A stretch of 64,000 bases of DNA from Ampelomyces quisqualis (Eukaryota > Ascomycota > Dothideomycetes > Pleosporales > Phaeosphaeriaceae), in contig JAGTXZ010000018.1 in the NCBI GenBank assembly GCA_018398575.1, positions 3,286,001 to 3,350,000 on the forward strand. The letters are read 5' to 3'. Below the pieces are notes generated by a model. The model saw only the letters and a program-made list of their open reading frames with translations. It made no database searches and was not told the DNA's origin. Shown piece by piece: positions 24,131 through 35,390 of the stretch; position 1 is the stretch's first letter, and each line of letters starts with the position of its first letter. A program made the translations under genes and the position numbers.

Positions 24131-27100
24131 TCTCTAGGCCTAAGCTGTTACAATCTATCTTACCTTAACCTTTCTTATTTGTTTTGCAGTCTCTATTTCC
24201 TTATACCTACGCTTTTTTATAACTAAGGCCTTAGCTTACGCCTTAATACTCTTGTTAACACTAGTGCCTAAGGTTTCCTATTCTTGAATTCGCAAATTGT
24301 ATTATCTGTTTCTAAAGCCTTACAGCAACCTATCTAGAAGCTCCTCTTCTAGGTTTAGGTACGCGGCTTTAAGGATTAGATTACTTCTTTAGTTACTTAA
24401 TATATTTAACTACACTTGAATATTAATAGCCAAAAGATTTTGAACTGTCTATTCCTTATCCTTAATCTTAGGTCTCAGGATTGTATACTTAGCCTCTAAT
24501 GGTTAAGACAATTTAAGATTTAATTAGACACAGATAGGTTACAGTTTATTTAGCTATCTAAGTACCTCTGTTTATACAATCCTTTACTCCCTATTCCTAC
24601 TATTCTACATTAAGCTATAGTGCTAGCTACTGTCTATCTTAATGTGCAACAACGCAACGCTCTATAGGAGAAAGAAGACTATTGTATCTGAAACAGTCCT
24701 TACTGTTCCTCTTCTTCTATCTATTGTATTAAGGGATGCTTAAAGCTCCTATTAGCCTAAAAAATCTTAGAGATTCCTTATACCCTAACCAAGCAAACCT
24801 GCTTAGAGTCTGAATCTCCTTTAAGCACCTGCATAGCTCTTATTTCTGCTAATGCATTTTACTTTATTATAAAGAAGCCCTAGAACAAGTTCTTTACGAT
24901 AAGCCTCTATAAGATTAACAGGATTCTTGCCTCCAAGGACAACGCAGACAATTAAAGCTAATTAGATAAGAAATTACCTGCCTGCTACTCCTAGTATTAG
25001 GATATATTTAGTAAGTTAGTAGCTAATCAATTGCCTTCTTACTGTTTGTATAATTACAAGATTATTCTTAAAGAACTATTACTAAATGCGTTTAGTCCCT
25101 TGTACAAGCAGAATTAGGAGAAGCTTAAAGCTACTAAGGCCTACGTTTAGGAACACCTTTAGAAGGGTTTTATTAAGGCTAGCTAAAGCCCTTTCGCTTT
25201 ACCTATTCTCTGTGTACGCAAACTAAATAGAGATATACGCATCTGTGTAGACTACTAGAAGATTAACGCTCTTACGCGTAAGAACGTCTATCTAATCCCT
25301 TGCATTAATAAGCTGCTATTACGTCCCTCTAAAGCCAAGATCTTTACCAAGTTTAACATCTAGGCTGCCTTTAACAAAATTTGTATAGATCCTAACTCTA
25401 AAGAGTATACTACCTTTTGAACCTGTTACAGTACATATAAGTGTAAGGTTCTTCTTTTTGGCTTATGTAATAGGCTAGTAACGTATTAGCGCTACATAAA
25501 CAATATACTAATTAATTATCTTAACAATTTCTGCATTGCGTATCTTAATAACATTCTAATCTACTTAGAGGATATAAACTTATATTAGGAACACGTCTAA
25601 AAGGTCTTGGAGCGCCTACGTACTGCAGGACTCTAAGTAGACATTTGAAAGAGTAAATTCTATGTAACCTGCACAAACTATCTGGGCTACGTTTTGACAA
25701 ACTAGGGCACTAAAGTTAACCCTAATAAGGTAGAAGCACTCTAAAACTAGGCTAAACCTACTACAGTTACTAGCGTTAAGTTATTTCTTGGTTTTGCTAG
25801 TTTCTATTAACAGTTTATTAAGGATTTCTCCTGTGTGGCTAAACTAATCCTAAAGCTTTAAAGTCTCTCTACACTATTTGAATAGACTATAGACTGCTAA
25901 CAGGCTTTTGATCAGATTAAAGCCTTACTCCTAGCTATTCTTACGCTATCTTATTTCTATCCCAAGTATAACACAAAGTTAGAAACTAACGCGTTAGATA
26001 GAGTAATAGCAGGGGTACTCTCTTAGAAGTACTCTAATAACAAGTAGTATCCTGTAGCCTTCTACAGTTACGCTCTATCTAGGGCTAAGCTTAATTAAGA
26101 AATATACAACAAAGAACTTTTTGCTATTCTAAAAGCGTTTAAGAAGTAGAGAGCTAAACTTACCTCTATATAGAGTTAAATCTAGGTGTATTTAAATTAC
26201 TGCTCCTTAGAATACTTTATAACTACTAAGGTTCTTAATGCACGTTAAGCACAATAGGCAGAGATTATTGCCCCTTTTAATTTCTGCATTAAGTACACGC
26301 CTGGCAAGCTTAACAAGTAAGCTAATATCTTAAGCTAAAGGGAACAAGACGTTAGCAAGGTTAAGGCTGCCTAACAAGACAATAGATCCTGTGTACTTCT
26401 AGGACCTAAACGCCTAAACCCCCTAGTTAACTCTAAACTGGCTTAGAACTACGTTTGTAACCAGCTAGAGATTAATATTTCAGCTATTTCAGTCCAATCT
26501 ATTAGTGCCCCCCTGAATCTTAACTTGTTAGAACTAATTAAAGCTCTATTAGCAGAGAATTGCTGCTCCTTTAAGGAAGAACGCCTTACGCTACTACAGC
26601 TGTATTATGTCTAAGAAGGACTACTGCTATATTACTTACACCTATATGTACCTAGGGATTCTCCTTTGTGCACTCAACTAATTAGAGAAGCTTACAATTA
26701 GGTATCTACTGCCTACCCAAGCGCTATAAAAACGTATCAGCTTCTAGCTTAGTAATACTACTAGAAAGGCATAGAGGCTATATGCAAACGCTATGTACAA
26801 AACTATGTTTTCTGTTAAAGATCCTATCTAAGACAGCTCCAATCCTAAGGGTTCCTCTATCTGTTACCAATTCCTAACAGGCCTATGTAGTATTTGTGTA
26901 TGGATTTTAAGACATTTCTAACCAATTAGTATAGCTATAATTAAATTATAGTTATTATTAATTACCTATCAAAGCAAGCTATTTCTATCCTGTGTTACAA
27001 GACTATTAACGCCTAGGAAATAGCTTATTTGTTTATCTAATAGGTATACCAATTCAGCTACACGCCTAAAAGCATAGTGTCTGACTGCAGCCTCTAGTTT

Positions 27101-28085
27101 GTATCCTAATTCTAGTCTAAGTTCTGCAAGATCCTAGGCGTGCAAATTAAGCTTTCTACAGCCTACTATAAACAAACTAATAGACAAACTAAGATTATAA
27201 ACAAGTATATTAATTAACAATTAAGGCCCTTTATATTCTACTACTAGGACAACTAGAGTAACCTCTTGCTAATAATTAATTAAGCTTAAGCTACACTGCT
27301 GCACTCCGCAATTGGTATAGCACTATACTAGCTCCTGTTTAGATCCAAACTACAATAGAGCTAGGATTAGGCATTATCCCTTTTAAAACACAAAGATGTA
27401 AACGTTAAGGATGCCTTAAGCTTAGCTACCTGCATATATAAAGCCTAGTGCACAGCTAAAGACAATATAGAAAAGGCGCAGTAACAAATGGCTGCTAAGG
27501 TAAACAAATATTGTTAACCTATTAATTAGGTAGTAGGTAACAAGGTTTACCTCTTAACCTAAAACCTATCTGTTACCTGCCTAAGTCGCAAACTTGCTGA
27601 ATTGTAGGAAGGCCTCTTTAAAGTCCTAGAACAAGTCAGCTATTTATTTTAACTAAAGCTACCTGAAGGATCTAAGATCTATAACGTGTTCGCTCCAGAT
27701 GTCCTCTGCAAGGACCCTAACAACCCCCTGCCTAGTTAGCTAAGCCTAAACCTATCTAGCATTCTAATTTAAGGCGTTAAAGAATAGGAAGTTAAAGAGA
27801 TCTTAGCTAGCAAGCTATACTACTCTATCCTAAAGTATTGTGTGAAATAGGTAGGCTATGATTCTAACTCTACCTAGTATAATGCCTTAAACTTTATAGG
27901 CGCTCTATACATGTTGCGAGCGTTCTATAAACACTATCTAAAACAGCTAAGACCTCTACAAGCGTTAGCCAAATAGATTACAGCATAGGAAAAAGGAGTT
28001 AAAGATCTTACAGCATTGCAAGACAATTATATTAGGGAAATTAAACTTAATATTGCAACTACTACACTAGTAGGTAATAGCTATT
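24130..28085 (+). pseudogene. LTR-1 pol: RT, RNase H, integrase, chromodomain
   Basis: The protease region (24130-24830) is too degraded to assign. Reverse transcriptase from about 25090: SPFALPILCVRKLN, ICVDY, then CIAYLNNILIYLEDINLY near 25531 (YxDD box as YLNN), NYLGYVLTN. RNase H: LETNALDRVIAGVLS and YNKELFAILKAFKK. The integrase zinc-finger end is near 26760-26815 (CKRYVQNYVFC), then the core (STAYYKQTNRQTK). The chromodomain at about 27800-27960 includes YSILKYCVK, stop, VGYDSNST, ending LRAFYKHYLKQLRPLQAL. Many blocks are unbroken for 20-40 codons. Copies its RNA into DNA and integrates it; the chromodomain suggests heterochromatin targeting. Confidence 0.9.
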
Positions 28086-28098
28086 AACAATAGAAGTC

Positions 28099-28615
28099 TT
28101 ACTCTTTTATTAGATCTAACAGCAGACTGTTGTTGCTACTAGTAGGACGTTCTTGATTGTTTAAATCTCTAGGTGCAGACACTAACGCACTACCTAGTAG
28201 TTTTCTGTTCTAGCTCTGCTTGCTGTAAGTACTAGCCTCTTGCGCTGCCTTTTGCGCCTTTTCTTGCTCTACTAACTAATTAGCTCTTGATGCTATTATA
28301 ACATCTACTAGCTAAGCAACTACACTAGTTAACCCTGCTGTGCTTCTTCTAAGTAACCTAACCTTCTTGGCTATTGCCCTAACCTCCCTGGCCAGCTCCT
28401 CTCTCTAGTAATAAGCGCTAACTAACAAGTTAGCGTTGTTTATGTTAGCTACCTGTGCAGTGCTTACTTGCACAACAGTAGCTAACTAAAACGCTGCCTT
28501 CTTAACAGTAGCCTCTTGCTCTAACACTACCTTGTTAGACTTGTTACTACCTAAGGCAGCAAACCTGTAGTTAAGGGCTCTAGAGAGGCTATTATACTCT
28601 TAGCCTATATATAGG
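28099..28615 (-). pseudogene. LTR-1 antisense gene, coiled-coil protein
   Basis: Minus-strand frame of about 170 codons between pol and the 3' LTR, ending at TAA (complement 28099-28101), with only about four internal TAG codons, all at Q/W-type positions. Blocks: LSRALNYRFAALGSNKSNKV, LEQEATVKKAAF, STAQVANINNANLLVSAYY, REELAREVRAIAKKVRLLRR, LVEQEKAQKAAQEASTYSKQ. The charge pattern predicts a long coiled coil. The plus strand here is also fairly open but hydrophobic and less protein-like. Family unknown; the start codon is not fixed. Confidence 0.6.
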
Positions 28616-29097
28616 AGAACTAGGCAACACTTCTTATTTAAGAGTGTGCAATAAGCACACTTTTTAGACACATCTAAATGGAATCTAAACTTAATATTGA
28701 AATAGCCGCGGGCAAAAGCCCTTGCGGCCTGCAGGCAAACAACCTAATAGGCTAGGGGATAAGCTCTAGAAGGGACAGGAATAGGCATTATGTGTATCTA
28801 CTATACAGTTAGCTAGTAATTAAGAAAGGACAAGGCTTAGATAGCTTTAGGTATACAAACGTAAGAGGAAGAGTATAGAGAAGTAGTATACTAAAGGGCT
28901 AGCCTTGTATATATGCTTAAAAAGCTTAAGGTAAAGTTAGGAACGTTAAACGCGCTAGCGCGCTAATCAAAACAATAACAAACAGCTATATTACATTATT
29001 CTAAAATAAACTTAAGGTAAATAAGAGTTTACAACAATTTGGAGAGGTATCTAAAACAATACTAATACAGACTTAATTAATAGGGACTATTAATTTT

Positions 29098-29111
29098 AAG
29101 AAGGGGGGTAA
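29098..29111 (+). promoter_or_regulatory. LTR-1 polypurine tract
   Basis: aagaaggggggtaa abuts the 3' LTR start at 29112, the usual site that primes plus-strand synthesis. Confidence 0.85.
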
Positions 29112-29410
29112 TGTAACAAGCATATGCAAACACATGTTATATTTAATACCTTATAAAGGCTTAGTAACAGATTATGTAGGGAGCTAGCAGATTAGGACCA
29201 AAAGCGCTCTAACAGCGCTTCAACTTAGCTGCTACGCCTACTATAAATATAAGCCTATAGCATAGATAGAGGACAAGTTTCTCTTGTCCTTCTATATAAG
29301 ACCTATAGGTGTATAGCCAATTCAGAATCTCTGATACAACACGCACTCCTATATGCCTCTGATACGTATCCAATTTGATCCTGATAGCTGTACCTACCTG
29401 CGTTGTTACA
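29112..29410 (+). repeat. LTR-1 3' LTR
   Basis: 299 bp, TGTAACAAGC...GCGTTGTTACA, same TATA-like box and ggacaag/cttgtcc hairpin as the 5' copy. Followed by the target duplication CTAGC. An 81-codon open stretch on the minus strand at 29209-29454 is a chance frame through the LTR. Confidence 0.94.
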
Positions 29411-29841
29411 CTAGCTAGATTAAAGCTATTTATTAATTCTACTAAAGAACGCACTTCTAAGCGTAGTTGTTATAACTAGTAAGTTTTCTTTTAGAGCTAG
29501 AGCTAAAGAGTAGGTAAGGCGCACTTTCTTATATATACTAGAGAAAGATATAGCTATAGACCTATACTAGTAGCTTACTACTATTAAAGTTATTACTGTC
29601 TTTTAAAAAAGAGCTATATTAGCTAAGACCTACTAGAAGCGTCTAAAAGAGCGTTTTATAGAGAGATTAGACTAAGTATAAAAGAATAGAAAGGCTTACT
29701 ATACACTGTACTCTATAGCCTATATAGCTACTTTTCTATAAAGCGCAGGTTCTTACTTTGCGCACTCTTCTAATACTTCCTTTAATTTTATCTAAGCGTT
29801 TAGAACTAATAACTCTATTACTTTAGACTTAGCAGAATACT
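29411..29841. other. interval between LTR-1 and LTR-2, unidentified
   Basis: This is the old target sequence of both retrotransposons: it continues across LTR-1 to 22314 and across LTR-2 to 36813. A plus-strand frame reads SKRAFYREIRLSIKE and SLYSYFSIKRRFLLCALF, but no family is recognised. Confidence 0.4.
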
Positions 29842-30123
29842 TATAAGAGGTTTGTATAGCAGCAAAGTTACAGGATAACAATAGCAGTACAGGTAGAAGT
29901 AAGTTAATTCCTGTTCTACTACTTTAGTGCAGAACTACCCTTTTGTAGATATAACTAGACGCGTGTCTTTACAACTAGAATGCACTAGGTCTGCGCTAGT
30001 ATAGCGCTGTTAAGACGCTAGGGCAGCTATACGCGTCCTACGCGTAAGAACGCTAAAGTAGCGTTGTTGTAGCGCAGGCGCATTGCTGCGCAACTAATAC
30101 CTCTACGCTGTAGCATCTTTACA
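29842..30123 (-). repeat. LTR-2 3' LTR (left)
   Basis: 282 bp; its first base pair step TG is TA here, a RIP-type change relative to the right copy. It contains a gcgcag...ctgcgc inverted repeat near the end. Confidence 0.92.
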
Positions 30124-30146
30124 ATTATTCTCTCCCCTTTAGAATT
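30124..30146 (-). promoter_or_regulatory. LTR-2 polypurine tract
   Basis: On the minus strand aaaggggagagaataat runs into the LTR boundary at 30123. This fixes the element orientation. Confidence 0.8.
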
Positions 30147-30297
30147 ACTATCCTAGCAATTTGTTTAACGTTAGGTCTTGTTAGCGTATACCTAACGTTG
30201 TTGTTATAAGAGCTGTTATTATACTAAGGCTAAAACTCTAAGTAAATCTAAGAGGTAGCTAGTAGCTATAGTAATAGCAGAATTATAGCAGAACTTT

Positions 30298-31456
30298 GTG
30301 TGCCTAATCCTTTCTGCTTCTTTAGTAATAATTATATTACTATTACTACTACACTATCTCCTAGCTCTATACTGTTATAACTCTGTTACTCCTATATTAA
30401 TTACTATAAGCACTACGCCTATGCTGCCTGCTACCTTTACTATCTCTGTAAGTAGTATAACGCTAGCGTTACAACGTTACTAACCTAGTGTTTAGGCTAC
30501 GCCTATTGCCTGCTGCAGTAGCGTCTCTAATATTAAGCTAGCTAAGCTAGTTTGCCTGCGTTATGCTAAGGGTCTAAAGATTAATAGCACAGCGTGCAAC
30601 AACGTCTCTAGCAGCCTGTAGTGTAATAGGTGCGCCTACAAGAAGAAGTCTTATACTCTAGTACTACTAAGTTTTGTTAAAGGCTAGAATACTCTATACT
30701 AGTAGTAGTAGCGCTTTGCTGCTAATAAGGCTAAGGTAGACCTAGATGTTAACGCGTAAGAGACAGCGTTGCGCTAGTAAACTACCTTAGTAGAGCTTTT
30801 TCTTTATAAGGAGGTAAAGTTTAGAGGTTACTATTAGCCTAAGAGTAATAAGATCTAGATCCTGCAGGTTAAGGCAACTAACTGCCTCTCTACTACAGTA
30901 GAGAGTATTCTTAATCTTTTGCAGGCCTAGGTAAGTTATTTTTTCTTGTTTCTTGTAGTTGCTGCGCTGTTGTTCTAACGTTGTCTAGGCTAATCTACTA
31001 CTACTTAGTAAGGCTAACGCGTAGTCTAACTCTAACCTTAATTTAAAAGAGGCTGCTAGCAACTAGGGCTCTAATTCTAGGAGGTATAAGGAGTAGGAGA
31101 AGAAGAGAAATAAAACCCCTCCTTCTTAGAGCTCTACTTCTACGCTCTCTCCCTCTAAAGGAAAGGGTAAGGCTAAGGGTAAGGCTAAGGCTAAGGCTAA
31201 GGCCCCTAGGAAACGCCTAGCTAAGTCCTAGCTAACTAGGCAGCCTCTTTTTAAGCGCTCTGCTACTAAGGGCAAGCTAAAGCGCTCTTAACACGCTGCT
31301 ACTACGCTATTAACTTGCAAGCTAGTAGGTAATCTAAGTAAAGCTGCTGCAAAAGGGCAAGAAGGTATAGGGAAGGTTAAGGGGGAGGATAAGGAGGGTA
31401 GTAAGGACAAGTTTTCTATCCCTAAGAACCTAGATAACAAGAACTTTCTAGAGTAA
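30298..31456 (+). pseudogene. LTR-2 antisense gene: spliced Cys-motif, Lys-rich protein
   Basis: Plus-strand gene opposite to pol. Exon 1 runs to 30930 and exon 2 is 30989-31456. The intron 30931-30988 has GTAAGT, a ctaac branch site and TAG, and its 58-nt length restores frame exactly, giving about 366 codons from 30298. Position 30298 is GTG in an open stretch, not a proven start; upstream ATA codons may be lost ATGs. Exon 1 holds STACNNV and CNRCAYKKKSY, resembling short cysteine motifs of fungal proteins. Exon 2 holds GKGKAKGKAKAKAKAPRKR and a KNLDNKNFLE end before TAA. Internal stops are TAG at Q-like codons. Function unknown. Confidence 0.65.
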
Positions 31457-31509
31457 GCTAGCGTTTGTGCCTAGTTGCGCTGCTTAGGCGCTGGCGTTGC
31501 GCTGCTAAG

Positions 31510-34500
31510 GCGCCTGGTTTTTTTTTTCTTTTTTCTTTTTTTTTCCTTTGTTTTTCCTTTTGTTTTTTCTGTATATTAATTTGTAATAATAATTAATCTT
31601 CTCTCTAGTTATACTTTTCTATAAGTAATTTGTCTATGTCTTTTTAATTAACCTACTTGTTATATTCTAGTAGCTAGCCTTTCTATTTAACTAAGTAATT
31701 TACTAAACGTCTGTTACGCTGCTTTGCTAGGACAGCTTTAACCTTGTAGTATTGCCCTAGCTTATTACTGTTGTCTAGGTTAACAGGCCTAGGTAGAGTT
31801 AATTCTTTCTCTTCTCTTAGTATAAACAGCTATAGCAAGGACGTATAGAATACAGGGTAGACCTTTATGTGTCATAAGAGTAAGATTCTAAAAGCTTGTA
31901 AGCTAATTTGCTTATCTACTAGAAAGGGGCCTATTTAGCGCAGTAACAGCTTTTTGCTAGCGCTGCGTAAGCGCAGATGCTTTGTTAATAAGAGGACTAT
32001 ATCCTCTAGTTTAAACTCTTAGAGCCTGTGTTTCTTATTGTAATATTATTCCTAGTATTGCAAACTTTTGCTCTAGTAATTAGCTAAAGCGTCCTAAGTT
32101 TGTATAAGCTTCTGCAACCTTTCTCTAATGCTAGAAACTTTAGTAGGCGCTGTTAGCTTACAGTTAAGGCGCGGGTAGAACCTATAGTAGGCAAAGAATA
32201 GAGATACTTCTAATATAGCCTGTCTAGCATTATTGTATGCAAACTCTACTAGTAACAGAAGGTGTACCTAATTATTAGGTTAATTGCCTACAAAAGCTCT
32301 TAAGTATTACTCTAGTGTTTAATTCTAACGCTCTGTTTAGCTGTCTGTTTGCAGATAGAAGGTAGTGCTAAGCTAGCGCTTTACCTTTGCTACAAAGTAG
32401 AAGTCTACCTAAAACTGTAAAGTAAAGACACTTTCTTAGTCTAATATAATACCTTTAGGCAAGCCAAAGAATTGTACAACGTGTTCTAAAAATAGATCTG
32501 CTAATTGTAAGGCAGTAACTGTTTTCTATATAGAGATATACTTAGCTATTTTTGTGTACCTGTTAACTATAACAAGTATTGCGTTATATATAACGCTGTA
32601 GCGCTTGGTAGGTAGCAGGCCTATAATAAAATCTATTGTAATTTCTTGCTATAGTCTCTAAGGTTAGGGGAGCGCGTTTAATACGCTAGTAGAGCGCTGC
32701 TTAAGCAACTTTGTGCCTTAGTACACTAAGTAAGAGTTAATGTACTCCTTAAGCTCTTTCTTAAGCCTAGGCTAATAGTAGTATTAGGCTACAAGCTTAA
32801 GCGTTTTAGCCTACCTAAAATAGCTAGCAAGTAGATTGTTGTAATATAGCTTAAGGAGCTTAGCTCTAAGAGCTAGCTCTAGTAGAATATACAATTAGTT
32901 CTTAAACTAAAGGCTGCCTAAAGTGTTAAGCTTCTAGTGCCTTAGGCGTTTGCTAGCGCTTTAACAGGCAGACGCTAGGAATTTAACGTCCCTGCGTATT
33001 GCAACTGCTTCTAGGTTATTCTGTTGTACTTGTATACAGATTTTAAAGAAGGACTTAGAGAGTTTCTTATAAGCTAACCTCCCTAAGGCTGCAGCTTTTG
33101 CTTGTAACTGCGTAACCCTTTAGGCTATTACTAGTCTGCTCTTAGAAATCTCTTAATTAGGGCTGTAGCTCCTAGCTGTTGCCTTAACGCTGTGCGTTAG
33201 GCTTTGTAACTGCGTAACCCTTTAGGTTACTACTAGTCTGCTCTTAGGAATCTCCTAATTAGAGCTATAGCTTGTAGCCGTCGCCTTAACGCTGTGCGCT
33301 AGGCTTATAGAAACATCTTTACTAAGATATAGAGTGCCTGCTTACTGTTAAGCTGTTGTCTAGCTTCTTACTAACGCTAGCTCTTTACTAGGTAGCTTGG
33401 CTTAGGTTCTTACTAGCTGTAACTTCTTTTGTAGTACTAGCAATATGTCTAATAGTTAAACATCTAGCGTATTGCTATTGTCTATAAGTTACCTTAAAGG
33501 CCTGTCTATAGAATTTGTCTTTCTAGACTAATGCTTAATCTTAAAGTTGTAAGCAGCTAGCTTTATTGCCTAGCTAGCCTGTCTTTTAGACAGAGTTAAC
33601 GTGCCTATAAAGCTGCGTAGGTTGTTATAGTCTGTCTATATTTCTAACTAAATTGCTAGCCTCTTAACGTAGTAACGCTAGTGCTGCACTACTATAATAA
33701 TAGTAAGGAGCTCTAGGTTATATGTATAGTAGTTTCTTTCTGCAGGCAAGAGCTTTCTTAACTAGAAGGCTATAGAGTGCTAGTTCCTATCTGTATAGAG
33801 TTAGAAGAAGATGCCTGCTACTCCCTAAATAGAGGTATTAGTTTCTAACTTAGATAGAAGTGTATAATTGTAGTGCTGCAGGACAAGCGCAGTTGTAAAC
33901 TTGTTGTATAGCTAGCGCTTTGCTTTCTCTGCAGCGTTAGGCTAGTTAAAAGGACTAGACTTCTTCCCTTAAACTAATCCTTTTAGAAGATTAGTAATTA
34001 AGCTAACAATAACAGAGAAACTCTGTATAAAGTGTTAATAGAAGACTTAAACATCCTTAAAGGACGTTAGCGTAGGCTAATTAATAACTGCGCGAACCTG
34101 TTCTGGATCTATTGTAACGCTATTAAGGCGCATAATAAACCCTAGGAACTTAACTTAGTTAGTAGTAAAGGTACACTTTTTCAAATTAATAAAAAGACTG
34201 TATTCTCTTAGCTTAGCGAGTACTTTTCTTACCTGTTCCTAATAATCCTCTCTCTTTTAAGAAAAGATTAGGATATTGTTAAGATAGACGACGCAAAAGA
34301 TATCTAAATATAAGGCTAAGGCTCTGTTTATATACCTCTAGAACGTAGTAGGCGCGTTGGTTAGCCTAAAGGGCATAACTATGTACTTAAAGTAGCTGTA
34401 TTGCGTGTAAAACGCTATCTTCTACTTGTTGCCTTGCTAGATCCTAATCTAGTAATACGCGTTCTTAAGATTAAGCTTAGTAAACTTTACTAATCTACAG

Positions 34501-35390
34501 AGCTAATTAAGGGTTTCCCTAATTAAGAGAAGAGCTAGTCTGTTCTTCTTAGTAACTTAATTAAGGCCTTAATAATCTACGCAAAGGCGTAGCGTTCTAT
34601 CTTTTTTGGGCATAAATAGAATAGGTGCTCCTGCAGGGCTTATGCTTTCTTAGATCTAGCCTAGGCTTTGCGCTGTTGCTAAGTAGTTACGCAGTACACT
34701 TAGCTCCTTTGCTAAGAGGTTGTAGAGCAGCCTATATAAAGCTATAGTTTTTTCTTCTAACTTAATAGCGTAGTTGCCTCTGTAGTGCTACAGCAGCGCG
34801 TTAGCAGCGTTACTGTTTGCAACGTCTTTAAAATCCTTAAGTTTAAGGGGCTACAATAGGTATTTAGCAGAAGAGAATTATAGACTGCCTACTAGGACTG
34901 CGTACACGCTTAGCTTGTTGTAAAGAGATCCTGCAAAGGTTTTTACATCTTTAACTCTTATTATATTAGTGTTAAGCTTATAGCGCTACTGCTTTAACTT
35001 GTAGTTAATAATAACGCGCCCCTCTTTTAGGCTTAGTAGACCTAAAATAACAGGTTATACTGCATTAGCAATCCTGTATAGGATAGTAGTAAAGGACTTA
35101 GTTACACTCTAGTCGTCTTTTATTATTAGATAAGCTTAATAAGCGTAGAAGCTAGGTATAGTGCTTAAGTTAGGCAAGTAGATAGTTAGTAGCGCAGCGC
35201 TGTTAATACAAGAGAGATTCTTAAGCAAGGCAACTCTTTTGTTAATAGTGCTAAGTTCTGCACTGCAGTTAATTAGGATTTGTATAGGCTGCGCAGCGCT
35301 GTTGTTACGCAGCGTCCTAAGTACTTTAATATAATCCTTCTATTGTATTAGGACTTAAGCTATTAAGAGAGAGGCTCCTCTTAGGCCTGC
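31510..35390 (-). pseudogene. LTR-2 pol: protease, RT, RNase H, integrase, chromodomain
   Basis: Protease near 35270: IQILINCSAELSTINKRVAL (D-S-G changed). RT near 34620-34020: FMPKKDRTLRLCVDYQGLN, YFKYIVMPFRLTNAPTTF and CVVYLNNILIFS (YxDD as YLNN), VKFLGFIMRL. Integrase near 32600-31900: ITIDFIIGLLPTKRYSVIYN, FFGLPKGIILD, VEFAYNNARQAILEVSLFFA. Chromodomain near 31750-31620: VLAKQRNRRLVNYLVK, stop, KG. A lysine-rich tail follows (KKQKEKQRKKKRKKKKN, 31510-31580), which could act as a nuclear localisation signal. Stops are few and of RIP type. Confidence 0.9.
33103..33306. repeat. 102-bp tandem duplication inside LTR-2 pol
   Basis: Two adjacent copies start tgtaactgcgtaaccc at 33103 and 33205. 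The unit is 102 bp, exactly 34 codons, so the duplication is in frame. It lies between RNase H and the integrase zinc finger. Copies differ by several transitions, so it predates part of the RIP. Confidence 0.85.

Larger units (their letters stand above)
22315..29410 (+). mobile_element. LTR-1: complete Ty3/Gypsy chromodomain retrotransposon
   Basis: A 7.1 kb element flanked by the 5-bp target duplication CTAGC (22310-22314 and 29411-29415). Two LTRs of about 300 bp, TGTAACA...TATTACA and TGTAACA...TGTTACA, differ at about 17 sites, all transitions by my count. Order: LTR, gag with CCHC knuckle, pol (RT, RNase H, integrase, chromodomain), antisense frame, polypurine tract, LTR. It has clearly more C/G and fewer stops than its surroundings, so it is younger or less RIP-exposed. 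Confidence 0.95.

Noticed and set aside
24130..24830. Assigning a protease to LTR-1
   Set aside because: No DSG/DTG-like motif could be found with confidence in any frame.
29209..29454. 81-codon open frame on the minus strand
   Set aside because: It runs through the LTR-1 3' LTR and its target flank. It has no homologous motif, and the corresponding part of the 5' LTR is not a gene.
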